A stretch of 64,000 nucleotides of DNA from an uncultured Granulosicoccaceae bacterium (lineage in GTDB: Bacteria > Pseudomonadota > Gammaproteobacteria > Granulosicoccales > Granulosicoccaceae). The position numbers were made by a program, and so were the translations under genes. The number at the start of each line of letters is the position of its first letter. The stretch's first letter is position 1. This document shows, piece by piece, positions 51,240 to 59,991 of the stretch. The notes below the pieces were generated by a model. The model made no database searches, was not told where the DNA came from, and was given only the letters and a program-made list of their open reading frames with translations. The stretch lies in the NCBI GenBank assembly GCA_938041955.1, contig CALISD010000061.1, positions 1-64,000 of the forward strand, written 5' to 3'.

Positions 51240-52433
51240 CTATACAGATTGCTTATTCGGAAGTGCTAACACGGTGAGAAAGATGCAGCCAGCCGCAACT
51301 GCCAGCACGACAAACAAACGATCAAAGCCCCAGTTGCTGTGAATCCACGCTATTAGCGGTACTGCAGAGGCCATCACCGAAAAGGTCACCAGATAGCGTA
51401 AGGCGTACGCCCTACTCCTCCATTCACTTCGCACGATACGACCAAGCAATACATCGTTAATAGGTATCTGGCCAAACACCACTAGCATAAATGCGATTGA
51501 CACTAACAGTGCAGTAACACCGGTTAGCTGAATCATGACGGTAAAAAACACTGCCTGAAGGGCTGCAACTACTGCGAATACCCTCTTTACCGGATAGCGA
51601 TCTATTAATTTCCCTACAATGAGCTGACCGCCGGCGGCAATTGCAAAAACAATAAACGCATACCCGCCATTCATGGTGGCAGAACTTGCCAGATCAGTCA
51701 GGCGCTCTTCAAATACTTTAGGCAACGCAAACGTGGTGCTCTGAAATATCAGACCACCAATGGCCGTAGTGACGAGAATGATCGCGAAGATTCGTACCAG
51801 GTTGGCTGCATCAGCGGATGGTTTAGCATCCACTTTGACTTCTGCCTCAGTCATTATCAACGGGTGGGTTTTAATAAACCACCAATAGGCAAAGCCAATC
51901 ACCACTGACAGCAAACCACTGAGGTAAAACGCACTGCGCCAGCCCGAAAGATCAATGAGCAAGCCGGTGAGAAGTGCCGCACTTGCCACCCCGAGATTGC
52001 CATACACCCCGTTGACTGCCAACCGAACGCCTGTTTTCTCCCTGCCACGCACCACCATCGCCAAACCCACCGGGTGATAAATAGCTGCGAATATTCCCAC
52101 CAACGCGAGACTGATGGCGATCTGTGTCGGGTTACCGGCCATGCCCGCCAGCACGGCGCTGCATCCAATACCGATAAAGAACACCACCATCATGCCCTCA
52201 CGGCTCCACTTGTCTGCCAGCCATCCAGCCGGGATCGCGCACACGCCGAAGGCGATAAAACCCGGGGTCGCATAAGGGATGATTTCGGCATAGCTTAAGC
52301 CCCACTCCGAGCTGAGCTTGAGCGCTGCAGCGGTAGCAAAGATCAGCATGAAAAAGTGATCTAAAAAGTGGCCAATATTCAGAAATAGAAACTCCGATCT
52401 GGCTCTACCGTTAGATAAGAGGCTAGAGGTCAA
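51240..52433 (-). CDS. MFS transporter, fosmidomycin-resistance (Fsr)-like group
   Basis: A 397-aa major facilitator with twelve hydrophobic segments. LNIGHFLDHFFMLIFATAA, GWLADKWSREGMMVVFFIG and the mid-protein YHPVGLAMVVRGREKTGVR and GNLGVASAALLTGLLID are typical of the Fsr-like branch. It probably exports or imports a small organic compound. It is convergent with the DUF4144-like gene. The substrate cannot be stated. Confidence 0.85.
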   Translation of the reverse strand: MTSSLLSNGRARSEFLFLNIGHFLDHFFMLIFATAAALKLSSEWGLSYAEIIPYATPGFIAFGVCAIPAGWLADKWSREGMMVVFFIGIGCSAVLAGMAGNPTQIAISLALVGIFAAIYHPVGLAMVVRGREKTGVRLAVNGVYGNLGVASAALLTGLLIDLSGWRSAFYLSGLLSVVIGFAYWWFIKTHPLIMTEAEVKVDAKPSADAANLVRIFAIILVTTAIGGLIFQSTTFALPKVFEERLTDLASSATMNGGYAFIVFAIAAGGQLIVGKLIDRYPVKRVFAVVAALQAVFFTVMIQLTGVTALLVSIAFMLVVFGQIPINDVLLGRIVRSEWRSRAYALRYLVTFSVMASAVPLIAWIHSNWGFDRLFVVLAVAAGCIFLTVLALPNKQSV

Positions 52434-52505
52434 TCTTAGTATGCTCCGACTACATCAAAAAAATTGTACAACTCCGATTCGAGCATACCCCGTTTCAATC
52501 CCACT

Positions 52506-52529
52506 GTAACCCGACGCGTAAGCGAGCGG
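52506..52529 (+). repeat. Dispersed GACGCGT repeat, forward copy
   Basis: GTAACCCGACGCGTAAGCGA followed by GCGG is a forward copy between the MFS and ketopantoate reductase genes. Its tail ATCAAGTCCAGCACGTCCCG matches the tail at 41256. Confidence 0.8.
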
Positions 52530-52582
52530 ATCAAGTCCAGCACGTCCCGTTCTACCAGAGGCGAAACTGTCGAAAGCCCCTA

Positions 52583-53521
52583 TTAGAAACTCACATCACC
52601 CCTTGCCCGCCGTTCCAACGGTGTCAGCGCGGCGCTAATAAACTCATTGATTGGCGTATCGATATTGACCTCAGTACCTAGGCGAACAACAGCCGCATTT
52701 TGCGTCGCCAGTTCAGAGGGCTTGCCGGATGCAATATCACGTTGCATTGATGCTGTTGCCTCTGCCGGTGCGCCATCAACCACCTTCATCACGCCATCAA
52801 CAATATCATCTGGAAGGGGCACGCCGAGCGCACGGCCAACAGTAGCAGCCTCAGTCACGCAGCCAATCAATAGTTTTCTGGTGGCCGGAATGGATCGGGA
52901 AACACCGATGGGCGCTCGAGTCACAGCGCCGACACCACTCATTGCCACGATAAACAAAAATTTCCGCCAAAGCGCAACCCGCATGTCTTCCGGAAGCGAT
53001 GCCGTTATACCTTTCGCACGATTAAACAGTGAGACTACCTCTGCCAATCGGGCGCTTGAGCTTCCGTCTCTTTCCCCTAGTTGAATAAACGGATCCAATC
53101 CCACGTGATTAATGTGACCGGGTTGCTCGATGTAAGCCACAATACCGCAGAGCCCCTCTACCACATTGTCTGGCCCTAACACAGAAACGAGTTGCTCAGA
53201 TGCTTCGACTCCATTGAGCAGCGGTATCACAACCCCGTAGTCAGCAACACTGCCTTTGATAGATTCTGCAGCCTCAATTACCTGCCACGCCTTAACCCCG
53301 ACCAACACAATATCAAACGGGCCTGCGGACCGTGGGGATTGAATAACGTTTACCGAATCAAGCTTTACGTCACCGCCAACACTCGATACTGTCAATCCGT
53401 GTTTACGCATCGCTTCAGCATGGGCACCACGAGCAACAAAGTGAACATCTTCACCTGCCTCGGCCAAACGACCGCCGAAGTAGCCACCGACACCTCCTGC
53501 GCCGAAAATACATATCTTCAT
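52583..53521 (-). CDS. panE: 2-dehydropantoate 2-reductase family protein
   Basis: A 312-aa NADPH-dependent ketopantoate reductase-type enzyme. It has the Rossmann start KICIFGAGGVGGYFGGRLAE, the VKAWQVIEAAESIK segment with the catalytic lysine (about residue 77), LLNGVEASEQL and the helical C-terminal domain with KFLFIVAMSGVGAVTRAPIG. It could serve pantothenate synthesis, but the family contains many paralogues acting on other 2-oxo acids, and no other pan gene is nearby. Confidence 0.78.
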   Translation of the reverse strand: MKICIFGAGGVGGYFGGRLAEAGEDVHFVARGAHAEAMRKHGLTVSSVGGDVKLDSVNVIQSPRSAGPFDIVLVGVKAWQVIEAAESIKGSVADYGVVIPLLNGVEASEQLVSVLGPDNVVEGLCGIVAYIEQPGHINHVGLDPFIQLGERDGSSSARLAEVVSLFNRAKGITASLPEDMRVALWRKFLFIVAMSGVGAVTRAPIGVSRSIPATRKLLIGCVTEAATVGRALGVPLPDDIVDGVMKVVDGAPAEATASMQRDIASGKPSELATQNAAVVRLGTEVNIDTPINEFISAALTPLERRARGDVSF

Positions 53522-53722
53522 GAATATAAACTCTTATTCCACTGATAGTTAATAACCGGAAGCTGTTCATACGCCACTATAACTCTATCACTAGATCTGA
53601 CTTGAACTGCGGATTACGTTCACCAGGATATCCCCCAGATTACAAATCACCCGACAAGTATCAAGGTCTTCATACTCACATGCAAATCACTCAGAATATG
53701 GGTTTTCCTAACAGCTCAGTTC

Positions 53723-54652
53723 TCAGAATACCAGAGCAGCCCAGATAGCTCTGTGATCAGACCTTAGACCATCGCTGGTATTCAGCGAAACCACATCTAC
53801 CAGATCATTGACAACAATATGATCAATCGGTATCCCCAGTGGCGGGAATCCCGCTGGCCATGTAGGTAAAATACCATGACCACGCCGCCCGTCCTTGAGG
53901 CCCCCTGCGCGGAGAAAACCCCGAAAGTGATCAGACCAGGGACTGATATTGAAGTCTCCGGCTATAACCAGCGCCTCCGATTGTACGAATGCCCGATCCG
54001 ATATCATCTTTAGTAACTGATTTCTTTCGGCATACATATCGTTTGATATAGGCGGTGGCGGATGAGCGCCGATGATTCTCAATTGTTTTTCACCGATCGA
54101 CACGGTCACTTCAACACTGGGACGGTTTTCGTTTAACAAATAAAACACCTTTTCATCCATCAGCGGAAATTTACTGTAAACCGCTATGCCGAAAGGGCTA
54201 TTTATAGGAACAGTGTGATGGTGGGAATAATCGCTCAGAGCAAGAATAAGTTCTTCGTGCCAGGCACTTGTGTATTCCTGAAATACAATAACATCCGGGC
54301 TTACTGACTTAACAAATCCGACGTAACTACCGTAGTCGTCATTCGATGCAAGCAGGTTACTGCTCATGACGGTGAGGTTTACAGTAGCAGTCGCAGTTGT
54401 GGGTGGCTCTGGTCTTTGAGAGCGAAAAACATCATAGCCGTGAAAAACCATACAAGAAAACAAGACTATCGGGATGATGCACCGGCGTTGACTGAGCGCA
54501 AGGCACAGCAATACAAGGAGTAAAACAATATACTGAATTCTAAAATGCGACAGCAGATCAAATATAAGGTGCTGCGAACTAAACAATGCCCCTAGACTTA
54601 AAACTCCACCCACGATACCGAGTCGCAGGATAAGTACTATGAAATTATGCAC
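53723..54652 (-). CDS. Endonuclease/exonuclease/phosphatase-family membrane protein
   Basis: A 309-aa protein with two or three N-terminal membrane helices (residues 1-70) and an EEP-fold catalytic domain outside the cytoplasm. Motifs include MSSNLLASNDDYGSYVGFV, VIVFQEYTSAWHEEL (metal glutamate), VIAGDFNISPWSDHFRGFL and GIPIDHIVVND with DGLRSDHRAIWAAL at the end. Substrates could be nucleic acid or phospholipid/inositol phosphates. It diverges from the RND gene. Confidence 0.83.
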   Translation of the reverse strand: MHNFIVLILRLGIVGGVLSLGALFSSQHLIFDLLSHFRIQYIVLLLVLLCLALSQRRCIIPIVLFSCMVFHGYDVFRSQRPEPPTTATATVNLTVMSSNLLASNDDYGSYVGFVKSVSPDVIVFQEYTSAWHEELILALSDYSHHHTVPINSPFGIAVYSKFPLMDEKVFYLLNENRPSVEVTVSIGEKQLRIIGAHPPPPISNDMYAERNQLLKMISDRAFVQSEALVIAGDFNISPWSDHFRGFLRAGGLKDGRRGHGILPTWPAGFPPLGIPIDHIVVNDLVDVVSLNTSDGLRSDHRAIWAALVF

Positions 54653-54911
54653 AATATCGATGTGGTCCTATTAATTGCATCCACTATATCAGCCGCCAGA
54701 CACTGGACGTTCTGAATTGCCCCACTCGATCTCGCGGCAGATTTCCACGGGTAACAGAATTTGTTCAGCCGGCAGTAATGATATTTCTCTCTCTGAGCTT
54801 CCTCTTCCTGCAGCTGTTAACCATAGATCTGCTGGCACAGAGTCAATTCTTCGTTGCCTGCCGTCCATATTGAAAGAGTTATCCTGAGCGAGTCGCTGGT
54901 AATATACGCCT

Positions 54912-57437
54912 ATGCAAAACTCCTCATTATTATCTTCAGCGCCGCTGCCGGGCCTTTACCGTCGGACGGTGCTGTCGTACCCGGCATTTGTCGTCACATT
55001 ACTGTTGTTGGTACTGTGCTTTTTTGGCTCGCAGGCAAGACACTTCGCGCTTGATGCATCGGCCGACGCGTTACTGCTTGAGAACGACGTTGATCTTCAA
55101 ACCTACCGTTCATCCCTGAAGCGATATGCCACCGGTGACTTTCTGGTGGTGACTTTCGACCCTGAAGGCGAGCTTTTCACCCCACCTACTCTGAGCAACC
55201 TCGCCACACTTAGAGATGAACTGGCCACAGTGGATTCAGTCGAATCGATATTCTCGCTTCTTGAAGTGCCTCTGCTCACCAGTTCCGGCATTAGCCTGTC
55301 AGAGCTTTCGGCCAATGTTCCCACGTTAGAGACACATGCAGACAGTGACCTTGAGCTTGTCAGAGAGGAAATCACCACCAGCCCTGTGTTCAGCAATCTC
55401 ATTGTCAGTGAGGATGGCAGCACCACCGCCATGCAGCTGAATCTTAAGTCGGATGAGACTTACACAAAAATGCATGCAGACCGATCGGCACTGAGACTCA
55501 AACAAATCCAGGAAGGTTTATCGGCGGACGAAGAATCAGCACTGGATAAGCTTAGCGCCGAATTTGATGTGGTTCGAAATGACTTCAATCGAAAGCGTCA
55601 TGAAGATATCGCCGAAATTCGCAGCATCCTGAGTCGCCACAAAGACAAAGCAGAACTCCATTTGGGTGGTGTGCCGATGGTCTCCGATGATATGACAAGC
55701 TATATCGCACGCGATCTGGTTACGTTTGGCGCGGGGGTCGTACTGTTTATTCTCGCCACACTGACACTTATTTTTCGCAGGCTCAGATGGGTTTTACTGC
55801 CTGTCGCAAGTTGCCTGTTTGCGGGCTTAACGGTTGCCGGACTGCTCGGGCTGATCGGCTGGAAAGTCACGGTGATCTCTTCGAATTTTATATCCCTGAT
55901 GTTTATCATCACGATGTCGATGAATATCCATCTGGTGGTGCGTTTCCGACAGTTAAAAATTGATCACCCAGACCTAACCCATGTTGACCGTGTCTGGCTT
56001 GCGACCAGGCGCATGTTCTGGCCTTGTATCTATACCGCTCTGACGACCATCATCGGATTCTGCTCCCTGGTCTTCAGTGGCATCAAGCCTGTGATTGATT
56101 TCGGCTGGATGATGTCCATCGGGCTGTGCATTACTTTTTTAACCTCTTTTCTATTGTTCCCCGCGTTATTAGTTCTTATCGGTCCACTGGACAATGACGG
56201 CGAAGCGGATAAGCCCGTTGCAGTCACCGCCCTACTGGCCCGATTCACTGAAAAGCGCGGCAGCTGGATTCTCATCATCGCTGTGATACTTGCACTGTTG
56301 AGTGGTCTCGGCATCTCCCGCTTAATCGTGGAAAACAGCTTCATCAACTACTTCCGGGCCCACACCGAGATTTATCAGGGGATGAAACTCATTGATCAGA
56401 AACTCGGCGGCACAACACCGTTAGATGTACTCATTGATCTAACAGAAGAACAGGAAGATGAGTGCGCCGACACTTCGGAAATGTCTGAAGAGGATGTCGA
56501 GTTTTGCGAAGAAATGGATCTGTTAGATGGCAATGGTGAAGAGGAACCTCAGTGGTTTACACCATACAAAATTGAACGCGTCAAAGCGGTGCATGACTAC
56601 CTTGATTCGATACCGTCAATTGGTAAGGTGCTATCACTAGCATCCATTCTCAGAACCGGCGAAGCCATTAATGACAATGAAGAGTTCACGCCGTTTGAGC
56701 TGGAACTGCTGTACAAAAAAATTCCAGATGATATGCGAACAGAACTCATAGACCCGTATATCTCGATTGAGGATAACGAGGCAAGAATTTCAATGCGCAT
56801 CCTTGATTCGCTGCCTGATTTACGTAGAAAAGAGCTGCTGGAGAAAATTGAATCCGACCTGCAAACCGAACTTCAGATACCTGCTGAGGAATTTAAAGTA
56901 AGCGGAATATTGGTGCTATATAACAACATGCTGCAAAGCCTGTTTCAATCGCAAATCCAGACTATCGGGGCAGTACTATTGGGTATCGCTATCATGTTCC
57001 TGATCTTATTCAGATCAGTGACACTGGCGATTATAGGCATTATCCCTAATGCGCTGGCGGCCGCCATCGTACTCGGCATTATGGGATTAGCTAAATTGCC
57101 GCTTGATATGATGACAATCACTATAGCCACTATCTCTATTGGTATAGCAGTGGATAACAGTATTCACTATATCTATCGTTTTAGAGAGGAATTGCCGAAA
57201 CACCAAAGCTATGTGGCGACCATGCATACCTGCCACAGGAATATCGGTCGAGCGGTGTTATATACATCAATGACCATCATATTCGGGTTTTCAATACTGG
57301 TGTTTTCGAATTTTATTCCGACGATCTACTTCGGCCTATTGACCGCACTGGCAATGTTTGTGGCGTTGCTGGCAGTTTTAACCTTGCTGCCTAAACTGAT
57401 ATTGATGTTTAAGCCGTTTGGCGAACCAGGCGATTAG
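54912..57437 (+). CDS. RND/MMPL-family transporter
   Basis: An 841-aa inner-membrane protein with twelve predicted helices in two six-helix halves, each with a large periplasmic loop (residues about 40-260 and 440-640) and the sterol-sensing-like membrane block (VTFGAGVVLFILATLTLIF; FQSQIQTIGAVLLGIAIMFL). The loop at residues 515-550 is unusually rich in Glu and Asp (EEQEDECADTSEMSEEDVEF). It belongs to the MMPL/HpnN-like group that moves lipids or hydrophobic compounds. No periplasmic adaptor gene is adjacent. Confidence 0.87.
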   Translation: MQNSSLLSSAPLPGLYRRTVLSYPAFVVTLLLLVLCFFGSQARHFALDASADALLLENDVDLQTYRSSLKRYATGDFLVVTFDPEGELFTPPTLSNLATLRDELATVDSVESIFSLLEVPLLTSSGISLSELSANVPTLETHADSDLELVREEITTSPVFSNLIVSEDGSTTAMQLNLKSDETYTKMHADRSALRLKQIQEGLSADEESALDKLSAEFDVVRNDFNRKRHEDIAEIRSILSRHKDKAELHLGGVPMVSDDMTSYIARDLVTFGAGVVLFILATLTLIFRRLRWVLLPVASCLFAGLTVAGLLGLIGWKVTVISSNFISLMFIITMSMNIHLVVRFRQLKIDHPDLTHVDRVWLATRRMFWPCIYTALTTIIGFCSLVFSGIKPVIDFGWMMSIGLCITFLTSFLLFPALLVLIGPLDNDGEADKPVAVTALLARFTEKRGSWILIIAVILALLSGLGISRLIVENSFINYFRAHTEIYQGMKLIDQKLGGTTPLDVLIDLTEEQEDECADTSEMSEEDVEFCEEMDLLDGNGEEEPQWFTPYKIERVKAVHDYLDSIPSIGKVLSLASILRTGEAINDNEEFTPFELELLYKKIPDDMRTELIDPYISIEDNEARISMRILDSLPDLRRKELLEKIESDLQTELQIPAEEFKVSGILVLYNNMLQSLFQSQIQTIGAVLLGIAIMFLILFRSVTLAIIGIIPNALAAAIVLGIMGLAKLPLDMMTITIATISIGIAVDNSIHYIYRFREELPKHQSYVATMHTCHRNIGRAVLYTSMTIIFGFSILVFSNFIPTIYFGLLTALAMFVALLAVLTLLPKLILMFKPFGEPGD

Positions 57438-57938
57438 TTTTTTTGGTTGTGTTTTCTTGACGTGTTGGCTTTTATGCGCTGGCTTTACGTGCTCGCTTGC
57501 CATCCATGGCAGTTTTCGAAGCCTGTCTCTGACTCTACGAGCCACTTTTGAAAAGCGCAAAAATAGCCAAAACGCTTCTTCGCGACTTTATTGCCCTTCG
57601 AGTGCCTTTGGCATTTTTTTAAATCATATTCCGTCGGGCCGTGCTAATGGCACATCCCTGTGCCTCTAGCGCTCACGCACCATCCATGGCGCTTTGACCT
57701 CACTCCACATGATTTAAACAATCAAACGCTACGGGAACTATTGCGCGCGTTGCATCACCGGGGCTTGACGATGGGACTTGACTATTTGACCTGACGATGG
57801 GACCACGCAATTTGACCAACAAGAGCGGGGTGTGTCTTACCCCGCGTACATAGCATAGCGTTCTACTCAATTGGGTGAACTGAACGGTGTTTGCGTTGGG
57901 CTCTGCGCCTATTAGCCATCCCTGGCTACCTATACCTC
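57438..57938. other. 501-base convergent intergenic region
   Basis: This lies between the ends of the RND gene and the GH-like gene. It contains three related words built on GCCATCC.TGGC (near 57499, 57680 and 57914), a doubled GACGATGGGA (57767 and 57794) and a hairpin at 57826-57846. The 83-codon frame at 57418-57669 overlaps the RND 3' end and has no family likeness, so I see no gene. Confidence 0.5.
57826..57846 (-). terminator. Hairpin downstream of the shorter GH-like gene
   Basis: GCGGGGT pairs perfectly with ACCCCGC around a seven-base loop. On the minus strand it is followed by TCTTGTT, weakly T-rich, about 90 bases after the end of the gene. It may terminate this gene and, from the other side, the RND gene. 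Confidence 0.45.
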
Positions 57939-59627
57939 CTATTTGTTTTTCTTTACGTAACCGATAAACTCTACAACGTCATTGCTACCACAGGCAAACT
58001 CATCACTACTGAAAACCTGTGAACCATTTGAGCAGGTAAACAATGGCACTCGGTCTGCTGCTGCAAATTCGTGAACATAACCTACCGGACCGAAAGACAA
58101 CTTACCACCACAATACATATCAGTACTAACGTACGAGCTTCCAGCGGCTTTGCACTCATAGGCCATATAAGTATTTTCTTCATAGTCGCGAAGTAGAAAC
58201 CACTCGTTAACTACACCATATTCATTGCCAACCACTCTGGTTGAGGCGCGATAATCACCCGTGCTATTCGCAGAGCTGGTGAGTTTTGTATATGGAAGAT
58301 TTTCAAAACCGCAATCCAGGTTATAACGCTGGCCTTCTCGACCACTCATGTTTGCCCAGGTTTCCCATACTGGCTTGGCACTGCCATCAACACGACGCAA
58401 TCCAAAAGCTGCACCACGCTCTGCTTCATAGGTGTTGTCTTGCATGCGATGATAAACGTAGCTCTCAATACCAGGTGTGCCCAGAACATTCCGATATGAG
58501 TTACAAACAGCAATGTCCTGGTTGTATTCGTCTGACTGGCCATTTGAACTCACGCCGTTCTCTGTAAGATGTACTTCCCACGATTCCGGTTGAAAAGGAA
58601 ACTCCTGACGCAACCAACCAGACAATACACCGATGTTTCCAAATGTTACTCGTGGCAAGTCATCGAAAGAAGATACCGCACTATCCAGACGCTTATGGTA
58701 TGGGTGATACGCTACCCGCCACTTGCGGCCTTCAGCACGACTATGAACACCACGTAAAAACGTCTTTACTGAAATGATCGGGTTGCCGCCCGCCGGATCA
58801 TCAAAGTTGGTATCAAACTGATGTGCAAAAGGCACAAGTACTTTTGCTGCAGGTTGAATCGCGGTAATGCGATCATAAGCGGCATTAAAGTTGGCTGAGT
58901 AATCTGCAATCCACTTTTCTGTATCACAGGCTCTTTGCGGGCCACAATCTACTTTGTACCATTGGTTCATATTGACTTCGTTGTGAATAACAAAATCAAC
59001 AACGCGACCATGACCGTTTAATCCGTTATAGCGCTGCGCAATCATTGCTGCAAAACGTGCGTAGTCATTCGGGTCACGGGCGGCACAGAATTTACCCAGC
59101 GCTTCTGTTGTTGCAGTACAAAGGTTGTTGTCACGAGCCCATGAAGGAACACCATATAAAACTGCCGTGACGTTTTTACCCTGACCTGACCAATATTGAA
59201 TCATATGATCAAACGCCAGCTCTACAGTGAAACACTGCCCTTCAAACTTAATTTGCGACGGCGTGCAATTGGACGAAAGTGTTGGCTGCCAATTTTCCCA
59301 TACCAGATTAGCGGCAACGCCCTCCGTGCCTGCATTCAACAATTCGCTGCGATCCCAGAAATCAGTAGTAATTGATTTGATGTCGAAGCCAGTTCGCGTC
59401 GGGTAGGGAAGACTGTTACCAAGATTTACAGGCTGCGGCAGGAACTCTACTTTTCGCTCTTCCTGCACAATGTACTGACCATCCTGCATCACACTCTGGA
59501 CTTGTACCTGCGTTGCTGCCGGCACGTTATCTTGATTCTGCGACTGTAAGCCGTCAGAACCACATCCCCAAAGCAGGCTGATGCAGGAAAGTAATGAGAG
59601 GCGGAAAGTGGTGCTTTGCATTGACAA
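57939..59627 (-). CDS. Secreted lipoprotein with GH-A-type barrel (DUF5722-like)
   Basis: A 562-aa lipoprotein (lipobox Cys22) with a TIM-barrel glycoside-hydrolase-like core at residues about 75-400. The candidate acid/base is Glu217 in VIHNEVN and the candidate nucleophile Glu356 in HLTENGV, the clan GH-A arrangement. The aromatic segments WRVAYHPYHKRL and VTFGNIGVLSGWLRQEF match DUF5722. Residues about 440-562 are a cysteine-containing beta-rich tail (GPVGYVHEF). It is paralogous to the next gene. It probably cleaves an extracellular glycan, identity unknown. Confidence 0.78.
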   Translation of the reverse strand: MSMQSTTFRLSLLSCISLLWGCGSDGLQSQNQDNVPAATQVQVQSVMQDGQYIVQEERKVEFLPQPVNLGNSLPYPTRTGFDIKSITTDFWDRSELLNAGTEGVAANLVWENWQPTLSSNCTPSQIKFEGQCFTVELAFDHMIQYWSGQGKNVTAVLYGVPSWARDNNLCTATTEALGKFCAARDPNDYARFAAMIAQRYNGLNGHGRVVDFVIHNEVNMNQWYKVDCGPQRACDTEKWIADYSANFNAAYDRITAIQPAAKVLVPFAHQFDTNFDDPAGGNPIISVKTFLRGVHSRAEGRKWRVAYHPYHKRLDSAVSSFDDLPRVTFGNIGVLSGWLRQEFPFQPESWEVHLTENGVSSNGQSDEYNQDIAVCNSYRNVLGTPGIESYVYHRMQDNTYEAERGAAFGLRRVDGSAKPVWETWANMSGREGQRYNLDCGFENLPYTKLTSSANSTGDYRASTRVVGNEYGVVNEWFLLRDYEENTYMAYECKAAGSSYVSTDMYCGGKLSFGPVGYVHEFAAADRVPLFTCSNGSQVFSSDEFACGSNDVVEFIGYVKKNK

Positions 59628-59991
59628 AATCTCTGTGCCGTAACGAGCAGCGATTGTGTCAAATTTGATACAACTGTAACGAGAACTATACTACTAAATG
59701 GCCAAAACCCGCTCTATTGTGTTGTATGACTGTGAAATAGTCGTGGATAAAAGTTTGAAGCGGGTCACACCGGCGCAGCGGTATCGTTGGCGGTAGTTTC
59801 AGCCGAGGTGGGAATATGCGGGACTTGCCTGCTTGCATGCGTGCGCTGGCTAGAGTTAGCGTGACGTGGCCGCTGATATAGTATGGCTTTCGATTTTCGC
59901 GGCACTCACCTTGAGCACCGCGTCATGTCGTTACTGGCGTAAACAAGCGAACAGCATTGCGCAAATGCTGATCTACAAAGTGTACCTGCAA
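59628..59991. other. 364-base intergenic region between the GH-like paralogues
   Basis: I see no gene, repeat copy or clear hairpin here. It contains the upstream region of the 57939-59627 gene on the minus strand; no strong promoter hexamers are evident. Confidence 0.4.

Noticed and set aside
57418-57669. 83-codon plus-strand frame after the RND gene
   Set aside because: It overlaps the RND 3' end, contains the GCCATCCATGGC repeats and has no recognisable domain.
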